Assembly: GCF_052044135.1 (NCBI RefSeq)
Contig: NZ_JBQDYF010000013.1
Span: 1-64,000, forward strand
DNA: 64,000 nucleotides
Source: Salinisphaera sp052044135
GTDB lineage: Bacteria; Pseudomonadota; Gammaproteobacteria; Nevskiales; Salinisphaeraceae
Direction: 5' to 3'
Shown: piece by piece, positions 33,468 to 42,044 of the stretch
Layout of the letters: each line of letters starts with the position of its first letter
Position numbering within the stretch: position 1 is the stretch's first letter
Position numbers and translations under genes: made by a program
Notes under the pieces: generated by a model
The model's database searches: none
The model's input: only the letters and a program-made list of their open reading frames with translations
What the model was told of the DNA's origin: nothing

Positions 33468-35054
33468 TCAGGCGCCCGCAGCGATCCCGTCGCTCCTTGG
33501 ATCGGCGCCGCCCTCGAACCAGCCGTCCGGGCGGTGGATCACGGCGCCGGCGTGGCCCATGGTGTCGCTGAAGGCTTCGGGCAGGATTTCCGTGTCGTGG
33601 CCGGCGGCTAGCAGTTGCTCGACCAGGGCAGCACTGAAACGCGATTCGAGTTTCAGCGTGGTGCTGTTTTCGCCCCAGGTCCGGCCCAGAAGCCAGCGCG
33701 GGGCGCTGATGGCCTGCTGGATCGGCTGGCCGAATCGAGCGTAGCGAGTAAAGACTGCGGCCTGCGTCTGAGGTTGCCCTTCGCCGCCCATGGTGCCGTA
33801 CACCATGGTGCGTCCGTCGGCGAAGCGAGCGAGCGCCGGGTTGAGTGTATGGAACGGGCGACGGCCCGGCGCCAGCGCCTGGCGACCCTTCGGATCGAGA
33901 CTGAAGCTGATGCCGCGATTCTGCCAGAGCACGCCGGTGGACGGCGACACGACACCGGAACCGAATTCCCAATAGATGCTTTGAATGAAGCTCACGGCGC
34001 AGCCGTCGCGGTCGATGCAGCCCAGCCAGACGGTATCGCCGGGGGCGTCCGGTTGCGGCCACGGCAACGCCTGGGCCGGATCGATCCGGTCGGCGAGCGT
34101 GTCGAGATGGGCGTCGGTCAGCCAGGTCGCCGGGTCGCGGGTCATCCAGGCCGGATCGGTGACTTCGCGATCGCGGACGAGAAACGCTTGCTTGGTGGCT
34201 TCGACCAGCCCGTGCAAGTGGGCGAAACCCTCGCCCTCGGCCACGCCCAGACGGTCGAACAGGCCGAGAATCATCAGCGAGGCCAGGCCTTGCGTCGGCG
34301 GCGGCAGGTTGTACACATCGGCATCGTGCAGGGCGAGCGCGAGCGGCGCGACCTCGCGGGCGGCGAAGTCAGCCAGATCGCGCCGGCGCAACGGGCTGCC
34401 GGCGGCTTCGAGGTCGGCGGCCATGGCATCGGCGAGTTCGCCGCGGTAGAAGTCGTCCAGGCCGGCGCGCGCGAGCTGGTCGAGTGTATCGGCAAGCCGG
34501 GTCTGCTTGAGGACAGTACCGACGCCCGGCGGCCGGCCGTCGATGAATAAATGCTCGGCAAAGCCGGGCACGCCCACCAGTTCGTCGTGCTTGGCGGCGC
34601 CGAGCGCGGCCTGGCTTCGAGTGACGGCGATGCCGTGGCGGGCATGTTCGGCCGCGTCGGCCAACAACCGTGACAAGGGCAGTCGCCCGCCCCATTCCTG
34701 GCTGATGGCCTGGGCACGCGCCCAGCCGCCCACGGTGCCGGCGACGGTGAGCGCGGCCAAGGGCCCACGCGACGGAATGGTGTCGTGGCCGGCATAGAAG
34801 GCCCTGTCGGCCTGGGCCACGGCCGGCCCGCAAGCGTCGATGGCGCGCGGTGCCTCGCCGGGGCGCGAGATCAGCCAGAAGCCGTCGCCGCCGATGGAAT
34901 TCATATGCGGATAGACGACAGCAATGGCGGCAGCGCTGGCGATCATCGCCTCGATGGCATTGCCGCCATCGCGCAATACATCCCGCCCGGCCTGGGCGGC
35001 CAGATGATGCGGCGCGACCACCATGCCGCGCCGACTCCGAAGGGTTTCCCGCAC
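33468..35054 (-). CDS. Gamma-glutamyltransferase family protein (YwrD-like)
   Basis: A 528-residue Ntn-hydrolase of the gamma-glutamyltranspeptidase family. NSIGGDGFWLI near residues 52-62 and DVYNLPPPTQGLASLM near 249-264 belong to the large-subunit half. The self-cleavage site is GDTVWLGCIDRDG near 343-355, where the Thr should become the N-terminal nucleophile. GSGVVSPSTGVLWQNRG and TMGGEGQPQTQ follow in the small-subunit half. No signal peptide is visible, as in the cytoplasmic YwrD branch. Such enzymes cleave gamma-glutamyl bonds, for example in glutathione or its conjugates. It is the last gene of the TRAP-tauE operon. Confidence 0.87.
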   Translation of the reverse strand: MRETLRSRRGMVVAPHHLAAQAGRDVLRDGGNAIEAMIASAAAIAVVYPHMNSIGGDGFWLISRPGEAPRAIDACGPAVAQADRAFYAGHDTIPSRGPLAALTVAGTVGGWARAQAISQEWGGRLPLSRLLADAAEHARHGIAVTRSQAALGAAKHDELVGVPGFAEHLFIDGRPPGVGTVLKQTRLADTLDQLARAGLDDFYRGELADAMAADLEAAGSPLRRRDLADFAAREVAPLALALHDADVYNLPPPTQGLASLMILGLFDRLGVAEGEGFAHLHGLVEATKQAFLVRDREVTDPAWMTRDPATWLTDAHLDTLADRIDPAQALPWPQPDAPGDTVWLGCIDRDGCAVSFIQSIYWEFGSGVVSPSTGVLWQNRGISFSLDPKGRQALAPGRRPFHTLNPALARFADGRTMVYGTMGGEGQPQTQAAVFTRYARFGQPIQQAISAPRWLLGRTWGENSTTLKLESRFSAALVEQLLAAGHDTEILPEAFSDTMGHAGAVIHRPDGWFEGGADPRSDGIAAGA

Positions 35055-35075
35055 GATTTCTTCCTTTTCTAGTTA

Positions 35076-35918
35076 TCAGCCACCAAACAAGTCCACAAAC
35101 ATACGCAAAGACGTGAGCAGGAGGAATAGCGCGAACACCTGACGTAGCCGCAATGGGTTCACACTATGCGCCAATCGCGCGCCGACCGGGGCCATGAGCA
35201 CCGTGACGGGCACGATCAGCGCAAAGCCGATCAGATTGACGTAGCCGAGGCTGCCCGGCGGCCGGTGGGGCGCGCCGAGCCCGCTGATGACCATGCCCAG
35301 CGCGCCCGGCACGCTGATGATCAACCCGATGGCGGCGGCGGTGCCCACCGCCCGGCGCATGGGAACATCGAACAAACTCAGCAGCGGCACACTCAAGGTC
35401 CCGCCGCCGATACCCATCAGGCTGGAAAACCCACCGATCACGGCGCCGAGCGCCCACCGCGCCGGCTTGCCGGGCAAGCCCTCGGCCAAGGCGGCGCTGG
35501 AGACGCGCAACGCCATGTTCAGAGCCACGATCAACGCCACCACGGCGAACACGCCGGTGAGCACCGCGCCGCTGACCCACCCCGCCAGAGCGGTACCCAC
35601 GAACACGCCGGCCACCACGCCGGGTGCCAGCGAGCGAAGCAGCCCGGGGTCGAGACTGCCGTGCTGATAATGCGCGCGCGCCGACACGATCGAGGTGGGA
35701 ATGATGGTCGCCAGCGAGGTCGCCACGGCCACGTGCATGCGGACACCGCTATCGATGCCGAGCCATGCGAACAGGTTGTAGAGCACCGGCACGATCACGA
35801 TACCGCCGCCGACACCGAGTAACCCGGCCATCAGGCCAGCCACCAGGCCGGTCGCGAGCAGCGCACCGGCCAATGCGGCCAGCCAGAGCAGGCCGTGGAT
35901 GTCCATTGCGTGAATCAT
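35076..35918 (-). CDS. TauE/SafE family anion exporter
   Basis: A 280-residue inner-membrane protein with about eight hydrophobic segments in two related halves. The glycine-rich LMAGLLGVGGGIVIVPVL near residues 29-46 and FSSLMGIGGGTLSVPLL near 164-180 are the duplicated TauE/SafE signatures. Members export sulfite, sulfoacetate or other small anions. It lies 6 bp after dctM and 21 bp before ggt, so it is co-transcribed with the TRAP transporter. In known taurine operons a TauE protein exports sulfite released from a TRAP-imported sulfonate; that role here is only suggested by context. Confidence 0.88.
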   Translation of the reverse strand: MIHAMDIHGLLWLAALAGALLATGLVAGLMAGLLGVGGGIVIVPVLYNLFAWLGIDSGVRMHVAVATSLATIIPTSIVSARAHYQHGSLDPGLLRSLAPGVVAGVFVGTALAGWVSGAVLTGVFAVVALIVALNMALRVSSAALAEGLPGKPARWALGAVIGGFSSLMGIGGGTLSVPLLSLFDVPMRRAVGTAAAIGLIISVPGALGMVISGLGAPHRPPGSLGYVNLIGFALIVPVTVLMAPVGARLAHSVNPLRLRQVFALFLLLTSLRMFVDLFGG

Positions 35919-35924
35919 GACCGG

Positions 35925-37247
35925 CTACCAGCCGATGGCGTGCGGCAGCCAGATCGCGAGCGCCGGAAACACGCACAGCGCGATCACGGCCACGACCTGA
36001 ATGCCGATGAAGGGCATCACGCCCCGGTATATATCCCGCGTGGTGATTTCCGGCGGCGCCACACCACGCAGATAAAACAGCGACCAGCCGAATGGCGGCG
36101 TCAGAAAAGAGGTTTGCAGGATCATCGCCACCAGGATGCAAAGCCAGGCCAGATTCACGCCGGACTGGGTGAAATACGGCAGGAACAGCGGCAGCACGAT
36201 GTACGAGATCTCGATCCAATCGAGAAAGAAGCCGAGTACAAAAATCAGTAGGCCCATGAAGGCGATGCCGCCCCAAACGCCGCCGGGCAGCAGCGCGAAC
36301 AGCTGATCGACCAGCACATCACCGCCCAGACCGCGAAAGGCCAGGCTGAACACCTGGGCCGCGATCAGAACGAACAGGGTCATGCCGGTGATCTTGAAGG
36401 TGGACAGTACCGTCTCGCGCATCACCTGATAGCTCAGCCGGCCGGAACAGAGCACAAGCACGATCGATCCCAGCGCCCCCATCGAGGCCGCCTCGGTCGG
36501 CGCGGCCACGCCGCCGATGATCGACCCGAGCACCAGGATAATCAGCGCCACCGGCGGCAATACCACCTTGACGAGATCGATCGCCAGACGGCTGGCACTC
36601 ATCCCGGCTCGCTCGTCGGCATCGATCGGCGGCATGCGCTGCGGTTGCCTTATCGCCACAACGGTGAGATACACCAGATACAGCCCCGCGAGCATCAGGC
36701 TCGGGATCAACGCCCCGGCGAACAAAGTGCCCACCGAGACACCGGAGATATCGGACAGGATGATCAGCACCAGGCTCGGCGGGATGATCTGGCCCAGCGT
36801 GCCCGACGCGCAAATCGTGCCGCAGGTGATGCCCTTGTCGTAGCCACGCGCGAGCAGTGTGGGCAGGCTGATCAGCCCGACCGTGACCACCGTGGCGGCA
36901 ACGATGCCGGTCGAAGCCCCCATCACGACGCCGAACACGATGATGGCCAGCGCCATGCCCCCCGGCCGGCTGCCCGACAGATGGCCGATGACTTCCAGCA
37001 TGCGCTCGGCGAGCCGGGACTTTTCCAGCATTACCCCCATGAACACGAACAGCGGAATCGCCAGCAGTGTGTAGTTGGTGACCACGCCGTAGATACGCAG
37101 GGGCAACAGGTTGAACAGCGACTCCCCTGCGCCCGCGACACCGAACACGAGGCCGGCCGCGGTCAACGCAAAGGGCACGGGGATGCCCACCAGCAGCAGC
37201 GCGAACAGCGCACCGACCATGACCAGCGCCAGATATTCAACGCCCAT
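35925..37247 (-). CDS. dctM: TRAP transporter large permease subunit
   Basis: A 440-residue membrane protein of the DctM family with about 12 hydrophobic segments. LLAIPLFVFMGVMLEKS near residues 61-77, VMGASTGIVAATVVTVG near 107-123 and GTLGQIIPPSLVLIIL near 147-162 are family landmarks. It forms the Na+-driven transport channel together with DctQ. The start at 37247 (MGVEYLALVM) overlaps the end of dctQ by 11 bp. The length is typical. The transported solute is set by the DctP protein encoded upstream. Confidence 0.93.
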   Translation of the reverse strand: MGVEYLALVMVGALFALLLVGIPVPFALTAAGLVFGVAGAGESLFNLLPLRIYGVVTNYTLLAIPLFVFMGVMLEKSRLAERMLEVIGHLSGSRPGGMALAIIVFGVVMGASTGIVAATVVTVGLISLPTLLARGYDKGITCGTICASGTLGQIIPPSLVLIILSDISGVSVGTLFAGALIPSLMLAGLYLVYLTVVAIRQPQRMPPIDADERAGMSASRLAIDLVKVVLPPVALIILVLGSIIGGVAAPTEAASMGALGSIVLVLCSGRLSYQVMRETVLSTFKITGMTLFVLIAAQVFSLAFRGLGGDVLVDQLFALLPGGVWGGIAFMGLLIFVLGFFLDWIEISYIVLPLFLPYFTQSGVNLAWLCILVAMILQTSFLTPPFGWSLFYLRGVAPPEITTRDIYRGVMPFIGIQVVAVIALCVFPALAIWLPHAIGW

Positions 37248-37779
37248 GGGCGGCCTGCTGACGGGGGATGAGCGCACGAATCCCGAGCGCCATGCCTTCC
37301 AGCGCGATCAGAGCGAAACCCAGCGGGACGAACGCCTTGAGCAGAAAACGGTCGGGCAGGCCGCCGGGCGTGGCCGAGCCCTCGCCCATTTGATAGGCCA
37401 TGGTGACGAATCTCATCGAGACATAGGCGATAAACACCGAGGTTGGAACGACGATCAGGAAGCACACCAGGATGTTGATCCAGCGACGGGCGCGCTCGGA
37501 AAAACCCTGGTAGAAGATGTCGACCCGGACGTGCTCATCCTGCTGCAGGGTGAACGGCGCGCTGAGCATGGCAATCACCGCCAGCAGATGCCATTCGAGC
37601 TGCTGCTCGGCAACCGAGCCGATGTGCCAGATGTAACGGGCCAGCACATCGCCGGCCACCAGCAGCACCAGCACGAGGGTAAGCCACGCACAAACGCGGC
37701 CCATCCAGTGGATGCCCCCGTCGATGCCGTCGGCGAGGCGGCCGATCGACCGCAGGAAGAAGTGGATCGACATGTGCAT
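37237..37779 (-). CDS. dctQ: TRAP transporter small permease subunit
   Basis: A 180-residue membrane protein with four hydrophobic segments. VLARYIWHIGSVAEQQLEWH near residues 44-63 and DEHVRVDIFYQGFSERARRW near 79-98 are the DctQ hallmarks. It pairs with DctM. The start codon at 37779 overlaps the dctP stop by one base (TGATG), which implies translational coupling; an alternative ATG two codons later is possible. Confidence 0.92.
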   Translation of the reverse strand: MHMSIHFFLRSIGRLADGIDGGIHWMGRVCAWLTLVLVLLVAGDVLARYIWHIGSVAEQQLEWHLLAVIAMLSAPFTLQQDEHVRVDIFYQGFSERARRWINILVCFLIVVPTSVFIAYVSMRFVTMAYQMGEGSATPGGLPDRFLLKAFVPLGFALIALEGMALGIRALIPRQQAAHGR

Positions 37780-38870
37780 CAAAGGTTCTTGTCGAGCACC
37801 ATCTTCTCGCTGATATTCAACCAGGCGTCGGCTTTCTTCTTGAAGTCGAAGTACGACTTGTTGACCTTCGCGACCTGCGGATCCTTCCTGACGTAATCGC
37901 TGAGGATGTCGTTGCTGGCGGTACGCAGATGTTCGAGCACACCGTCCGGCAGCTGCTTGACCTTCACGCCGTCCTTGTCGACGAGATCGCGCAGCGCATC
38001 CGGATTGTTGGCGTTGCACCAGGCGAAGCTGATCTCATTGCAGGCCGCCGCACAGTTTTTGACCACGGCCTGCAGATCGGGCGGCAGACTTTCCCAGGCC
38101 TGCTTGCCGATCAGCAGCTCGGTCACGGTGCCCGGCTCGTGCCAGCCCGGGGTGTAGTAGTACTGGGCCGCGTTCTGCAGCCCGAGCTGTCGGTCGAGAT
38201 AAGGGCCAACGAATTCCGCGGCATCGATCACGCCACGATTGAGCGCCGGGAAGATGGAGCTGCCGGGCAGCAGCTTGACGCTGACGCCCAGCTGCTCATA
38301 GACCTTGGCGGCCAGGCCGGGAATACGCATGCGCAGCCCCTTGAAGCTGTCCACGTTCTCGATCGGCTTCTTGAACCAGCCGGTCATCTGCATGCCGGTA
38401 TTACCGCACGGTAATGCCTTCAGCCCGAAATCCGAATAGATCTCGTCCCAAAGCTCGATGCCGCCGCCGTTATACAGCCAGGCATTGACGCCGAGCGTGC
38501 CCATGCCGAACGGCACGGCGGCAAAATACTGGGCCGCAAATACTTTGCCGGACCAGAAATACGAATTGCCCCAGTTCATGTGCACAGTGCCGGAACGCAC
38601 GGCGTCGAATCCGCCGAAAGCCGGCACCAGCGACTTGGCGGCATAGAAATCGATTTTGAGACGCCCGTTGGATGCGGCTTCCACGCGTTTGCAGAAGTCT
38701 GTCGCGCTGCCCGGGCCGGTGCTGTAGAACGGCGCCCCCGGACCGTACGCGCTGGTCATCCGCCAGTGGAATGTCTTTTTTTCGGCCGCACTCGCAATCA
38801 TCGGCGCGGATGCCGCCCCGGCCAGCGCACCGGCCCCAGTCTTTAGAAAATCACGCCGCTTGATAGTCAT
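37779..38870 (-). CDS. dctP: TRAP transporter substrate-binding protein (DctP family)
   Basis: A 363-residue periplasmic solute receptor. It begins MTIKRRDFLKTGAGALAGAA, a twin-arginine (Tat) signal peptide, cleaved near residue 28. The mature domain has FHWRMTSAYGPGAPFY near residues 34-49 and GLRMRIPGLAAKVYEQLGVSV near 178-198; the Arg there normally salt-bridges the carboxylate of the ligand. GVIDAAEFVGPYLD near 213-226 is typical of the TakP-like branch, which binds 2-oxo acids and other monocarboxylates. It is the first gene of the operon. The ligand is not proven; a carboxylate is likely. Confidence 0.92.
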   Translation of the reverse strand: MTIKRRDFLKTGAGALAGAASAPMIASAAEKKTFHWRMTSAYGPGAPFYSTGPGSATDFCKRVEAASNGRLKIDFYAAKSLVPAFGGFDAVRSGTVHMNWGNSYFWSGKVFAAQYFAAVPFGMGTLGVNAWLYNGGGIELWDEIYSDFGLKALPCGNTGMQMTGWFKKPIENVDSFKGLRMRIPGLAAKVYEQLGVSVKLLPGSSIFPALNRGVIDAAEFVGPYLDRQLGLQNAAQYYYTPGWHEPGTVTELLIGKQAWESLPPDLQAVVKNCAAACNEISFAWCNANNPDALRDLVDKDGVKVKQLPDGVLEHLRTASNDILSDYVRKDPQVAKVNKSYFDFKKKADAWLNISEKMVLDKNL

Positions 38871-39230
38871 CGCTTATCTCCGTTGTCCCGATTGCAATGT
38901 CAAAAAAGGAATCGCTATCCACCAGGCGCCAGGAGCAAGGTACGTGCCATGCCGAGAAAAAAAGATAACTGTCTGTTTTTTATGATTAAAAAAAGAACTT
39001 TCGGTTCGGATGCGGACAAATGCCGCGCACCGGGATGCACCCGGTTGGTGCCGTGCCGCCGGAAGGCGAAATGACAATCGGAGCCGATTGACGGCCACCG
39101 CTCGCGTTTGTGCGGTACCGATCACCGGATGGCAGGGAAACTGCATGACGATGGGACGTGTGCTTCATCGTTTGTCAAAAACGCATCGAAAAAGCGCCCG
39201 CCCCCTTTCAGTGCGACTTCGAGGTGACCC
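38871..39230. promoter_or_regulatory. Divergent regulatory region between dctP and the lrp-family gene
   Basis: This 360-bp gap has no gene. An AT-rich patch around 38955-39000 (including TTTTTTATGATTAAAAAAAG) stands out from the GC-rich surroundings and is a plausible promoter or Lrp-binding zone. It must contain the promoters of the leftward TRAP-tauE-ggt operon and the rightward regulator gene. No riboswitch-like structure was recognised. Confidence 0.5.
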
Positions 39231-39677
39231 ATGGACGATCTGGACCGGCGCATTCTCGGCCTGTTGATCGAGGACGGCCGTCTTTCCTTTGCCGAGATCG
39301 GCCGACGGCTGGCGATCTCGCGTGCGCACGCGCGCGACCGTACCGCCAGCCTTCAGGCACGCGGCGTGATCGAGCAGTTCACAGCAGTGGTGAATCCGGA
39401 AAAGGTCGGGGTGGGAATCTCGGCGTTCCTGGACGCGAAAGTGGCGCCCACGCTGGTCGAGACGTTATGCGCCGAGTTGGCGCCGCTTTCGGAGGTGGTC
39501 AGTCTGTACTTGATGAGCGACATGCGCAGCCTGCACATTCACACGCTCACCCACACCGAAGCGGATCTCGACGCCTTCGTACGCGAACACTTCTTCGCCC
39601 GTGAGGGGGTGCAGTCGATCGACTGCACGCTGCTGCTACGGCGCATCAAGAACCGGCGCGGCGGACCGCGTATCTAG
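39231..39677 (+). CDS. Lrp/AsnC-family transcriptional regulator
   Basis: A 148-residue regulator: an N-terminal helix-turn-helix (LDRRILGLLIEDGRLSFAEI near residues 4-23, then RLAISRAHARDRTASLQARG) and a C-terminal RAM/ACT-like effector domain (VVNPEKVGVGISAFLDAKV near 52-70). Lrp/AsnC proteins sense amino acids or related small molecules and often control divergent transport or catabolic genes. Here the divergent target is most likely the dctP-dctQ-dctM-tauE-ggt operon. A perfect 10-bp hairpin follows the gene. Confidence 0.9.
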   Translation: MDDLDRRILGLLIEDGRLSFAEIGRRLAISRAHARDRTASLQARGVIEQFTAVVNPEKVGVGISAFLDAKVAPTLVETLCAELAPLSEVVSLYLMSDMRSLHIHTLTHTEADLDAFVREHFFAREGVQSIDCTLLLRRIKNRRGGPRI

Positions 39678-39680
39678 ACC

Positions 39681-39705
39681 ATATGGATTGCATCGCAATC
39701 CATAT
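39681..39705 (+). other. Hairpin after the lrp-family gene
   Basis: ATATGGATTG pairs perfectly with CAATCCATAT across a CATCG loop. No T-run follows, so it is either a weak terminator or a structural element. Nine bases later the second copy of the 17-bp direct repeat begins. Confidence 0.6.
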
Positions 39706-39713
39706 CAGGGGCC

Positions 39714-39730
39714 TGTTGCCGTTTCATACG
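39714..39730. repeat. 17-bp direct repeat, copy 2 (right edge of the ggt-TRAP cluster)
   Basis: This is a second exact copy of TGTTGCCGTTTCATACG, in the same orientation as the one at 33354-33370, 6.4 kb away. It lies in the non-coding stretch between the lrp-family gene and the histidine kinase gene. An 11-C homopolymer (39814-39824) follows further along. Confidence 0.5.
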
Positions 39731-39857
39731 GTACCGCCCCGGCATGGAAAACCCGCTCATGCCGGCTTGTGCCGTACTCAAGGCAACCCCGCATACGGAT
39801 ATGATCCGCGGCGCCCCCCCCCCCGGCCATCCGGACACCGGACAAGGCGTTCGCGTA

Positions 39858-41045
39858 TCAGCGGCCGCCTTCGTCCACGGCTCGCAATGCCTGTTCGGGA
39901 ACGCGGACCGTGACGATCATGCCATCGTCGGTGTAGGTCTGTAATTCGGCGTCGATGCGCTCGCCGAGCAGGGCGATCAATTCATGCCCGTTGCCCTGCG
40001 CCGTCACCGTAGGCGGCATACCCCGGCCGTTGTCGGCCACGGTGATGGTGAGATAGCCCCCTTCGCGCCGGAGCCTGACCTGCACGGTGCCCGACTGCCC
40101 TTGCGGAAAGGCATGCTTGGCACTGTTGGCGATCAGTTCATTGACGATCAGGGCGAGCGGGATAGCCCGGTCGAGATGGGCATGGGCGGATTCGATATCG
40201 GCCTCGATGCAGACATCCGAATGCTCGTTCTTATAGAACTGGTTGAGGTTGTCGCACAGTTCCCGGAGGTACTTGCCAAACTCGACGTCACGCGCCTGGC
40301 CGGACTGGTACAGATGCTGATGCAGGCGACCGAGCGTCGTCACACGGTTACGCACCGCGCGAAAACGTTGCTGGGCGAGCGAGTCTTCGAGGCGGGCGGT
40401 TTCGATCGACAACAGGTTGCTCACGACCTGCAGGTTGTTCTTGACCCGATGATTGAGCTCGTCGAGCAACGTTTCCTTTTCGCGCAGCAACACATCCTTG
40501 TCGTGCACGGCGCGCTCGAGCGCCTGCTCGGTCTGTGCGCGCTCGTGGGCGGAAGCCAGAACGTTGGCAAGCGATTGCAGGAACGCCGCGTCGTCCTCAT
40601 CGAACACACGGTTGCGCACCGACGTGTCGGCCTCAAGCACGCCGAACGGCTCGCCATTACCCTGGATGATGACGTTGATCGCCTTGTCGACCCCGTGATC
40701 CGCCAGCACCCGGGGCGTACGAAAGCGTTGCTCGCCCAACAGGTGGTTGGCGATGACCGGCCGGCCCGTATGCAGGGCGTACCCCGCGGGCGAGTCGAGC
40801 CCGCCGCCGATCGTGGCATGGCCGACCACCCCTTCATGCCAGCCCACGCCGGCATATACGAGAAAATGGTTCTCGGCCGGCTGGTAGAGCAGAACCTTCG
40901 CCAGGCGCGAATGCACGCCTTCCGCGGCCAGACGCGAGGCCTCATTCGCCAGGGCCGCGAAGTCGCGGTTCTTCAACGCATACAGGCCGAACTCGGAGAT
41001 CAGGGATTGCTGTCGCAGGCGGTATTCAATGGCTTGGTCTGTCAT
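39858..41045 (-). CDS. GAF-domain sensor histidine kinase (HisKA_2/HWE type)
   Basis: A 395-residue soluble kinase. Residues about 20-170 form a GAF sensor domain with AINVIIQGNGEPFGVLEAD near 122-140. Then a coiled segment leads to LLDELNHRVKNNLQVVSNLL near 193-212, the HisKA_2 phospho-acceptor box with its His. The ATPase domain has NELIANSAKHAFP (N box) near 301-313 and TVADNGRGMPP (G1) near 333-343. No membrane segment is present, so it senses an intracellular signal. No response regulator is adjacent; it is an orphan here. A GTG at 41090 could give 15 more residues. Confidence 0.9.
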   Translation of the reverse strand: MTDQAIEYRLRQQSLISEFGLYALKNRDFAALANEASRLAAEGVHSRLAKVLLYQPAENHFLVYAGVGWHEGVVGHATIGGGLDSPAGYALHTGRPVIANHLLGEQRFRTPRVLADHGVDKAINVIIQGNGEPFGVLEADTSVRNRVFDEDDAAFLQSLANVLASAHERAQTEQALERAVHDKDVLLREKETLLDELNHRVKNNLQVVSNLLSIETARLEDSLAQQRFRAVRNRVTTLGRLHQHLYQSGQARDVEFGKYLRELCDNLNQFYKNEHSDVCIEADIESAHAHLDRAIPLALIVNELIANSAKHAFPQGQSGTVQVRLRREGGYLTITVADNGRGMPPTVTAQGNGHELIALLGERIDAELQTYTDDGMIVTVRVPEQALRAVDEGGR

Positions 41046-41205
41046 GTCACGCAAGCGGGCCAAAGTTCGTGGAACATGGACTCGATTCACGACCAGCGTA
41101 CGCAGGATAGCTTACGCACGCTGAACGTCACCGGCTCGAATTCCCGCATTCGAAGCACGTCTGCCCGGTCGCCGCCCCGGAAGCCGCCGACGCCGGCTTC
41201 CAGAC

Positions 41206-41958
41206 TCAGGGCGTACTGGCAACCAGTGTGGGTGCCGGGGCGCCATCGCAGTGCAGATATCGCGAATGCTTGATCCACGACGGCTTGGGGAAATACGCAA
41301 ACACATACTGCCCATTCTTGAGACTGTTGATCAGCGGCTTGACCACGGCCGGCCGAACGGCCGGACAGCCCAGGCTGCGCCCCAGCCGTCCGACGCGATG
41401 GATGAAGGCAGGCGTGGCGTATGGCGCGCCGTGGATGACGATCGCGCGGCTGTAGGCGTTATTGTTGATGCCGGGTTCCAGACCTTTCAGGCGCAGTGCG
41501 TAGCCATCGTGCCCCTGGTAACTGTGCAGCGTGCGGAACAGACCCAGGCTGGACTCGTGGCTGTCCGGGACGTTGGAGAAATGCTCGGCCTCGTTGGCGC
41601 CGGTGGCCCGGCCATGCGCGACCCATTCCTTGAACAGCAGCTGCGGCTGCGATAGATCGAACACCCACAGGCGGCGCCGGGTTGACGGCAGCGAATAATC
41701 GATCACGGCCAACCGATCCGCGTCAGGCTGGCCGTGGTGCTCGGCACAGGTCATGGCCGAGGCCGCCAACGCCAGCACACGCGGATTGGCGCCCGGGGCC
41801 AGACGTTCGAGCATGGCGGTCAGACTGCCGGCGTGGGCCAGGCCGGCGCAGGCTGCCCAGCCGATCAGCACCCGGCCGAGCATCAGGGCCGGTCGCCACC
41901 GGCCGGCCGCATTTGGAGTAAAAAACCAGGCAAGACGCGACAGCAGCTTGATCAGCAT
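41206..41958 (-). CDS. Murein L,D-transpeptidase catalytic-domain family protein (YkuD_2)
   Basis: A protein of about 250 residues with an N-terminal signal peptide or membrane helix (LMLGRVLIGWAACAGLAHAG). Its catalytic region carries HGAPYATPAFIHRVGRLGRS, then LGCPAVR near residues 185-210, the H-x-G...S-x-GCPA pattern of the secreted YkuD_2 group; the Cys would be the nucleophile. Family members are predicted to modify cell-wall cross-links. Alternative starts at 41982 and 41964 exist. It is divergent from, and almost abuts, a second, larger L,D-transpeptidase gene, so the two probably share a control region. Confidence 0.87.
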   Translation of the reverse strand: MLIKLLSRLAWFFTPNAAGRWRPALMLGRVLIGWAACAGLAHAGSLTAMLERLAPGANPRVLALAASAMTCAEHHGQPDADRLAVIDYSLPSTRRRLWVFDLSQPQLLFKEWVAHGRATGANEAEHFSNVPDSHESSLGLFRTLHSYQGHDGYALRLKGLEPGINNNAYSRAIVIHGAPYATPAFIHRVGRLGRSLGCPAVRPAVVKPLINSLKNGQYVFAYFPKPSWIKHSRYLHCDGAPAPTLVASTP

Positions 41959-42044
41959 CGGCATTGGATCCCGTGTTGGCACACGCGGCAGAGACCTTGA
42001 TCCCGATCAATCCGTGCCGCGGCACAAGCGGCCATTATGGCGAA

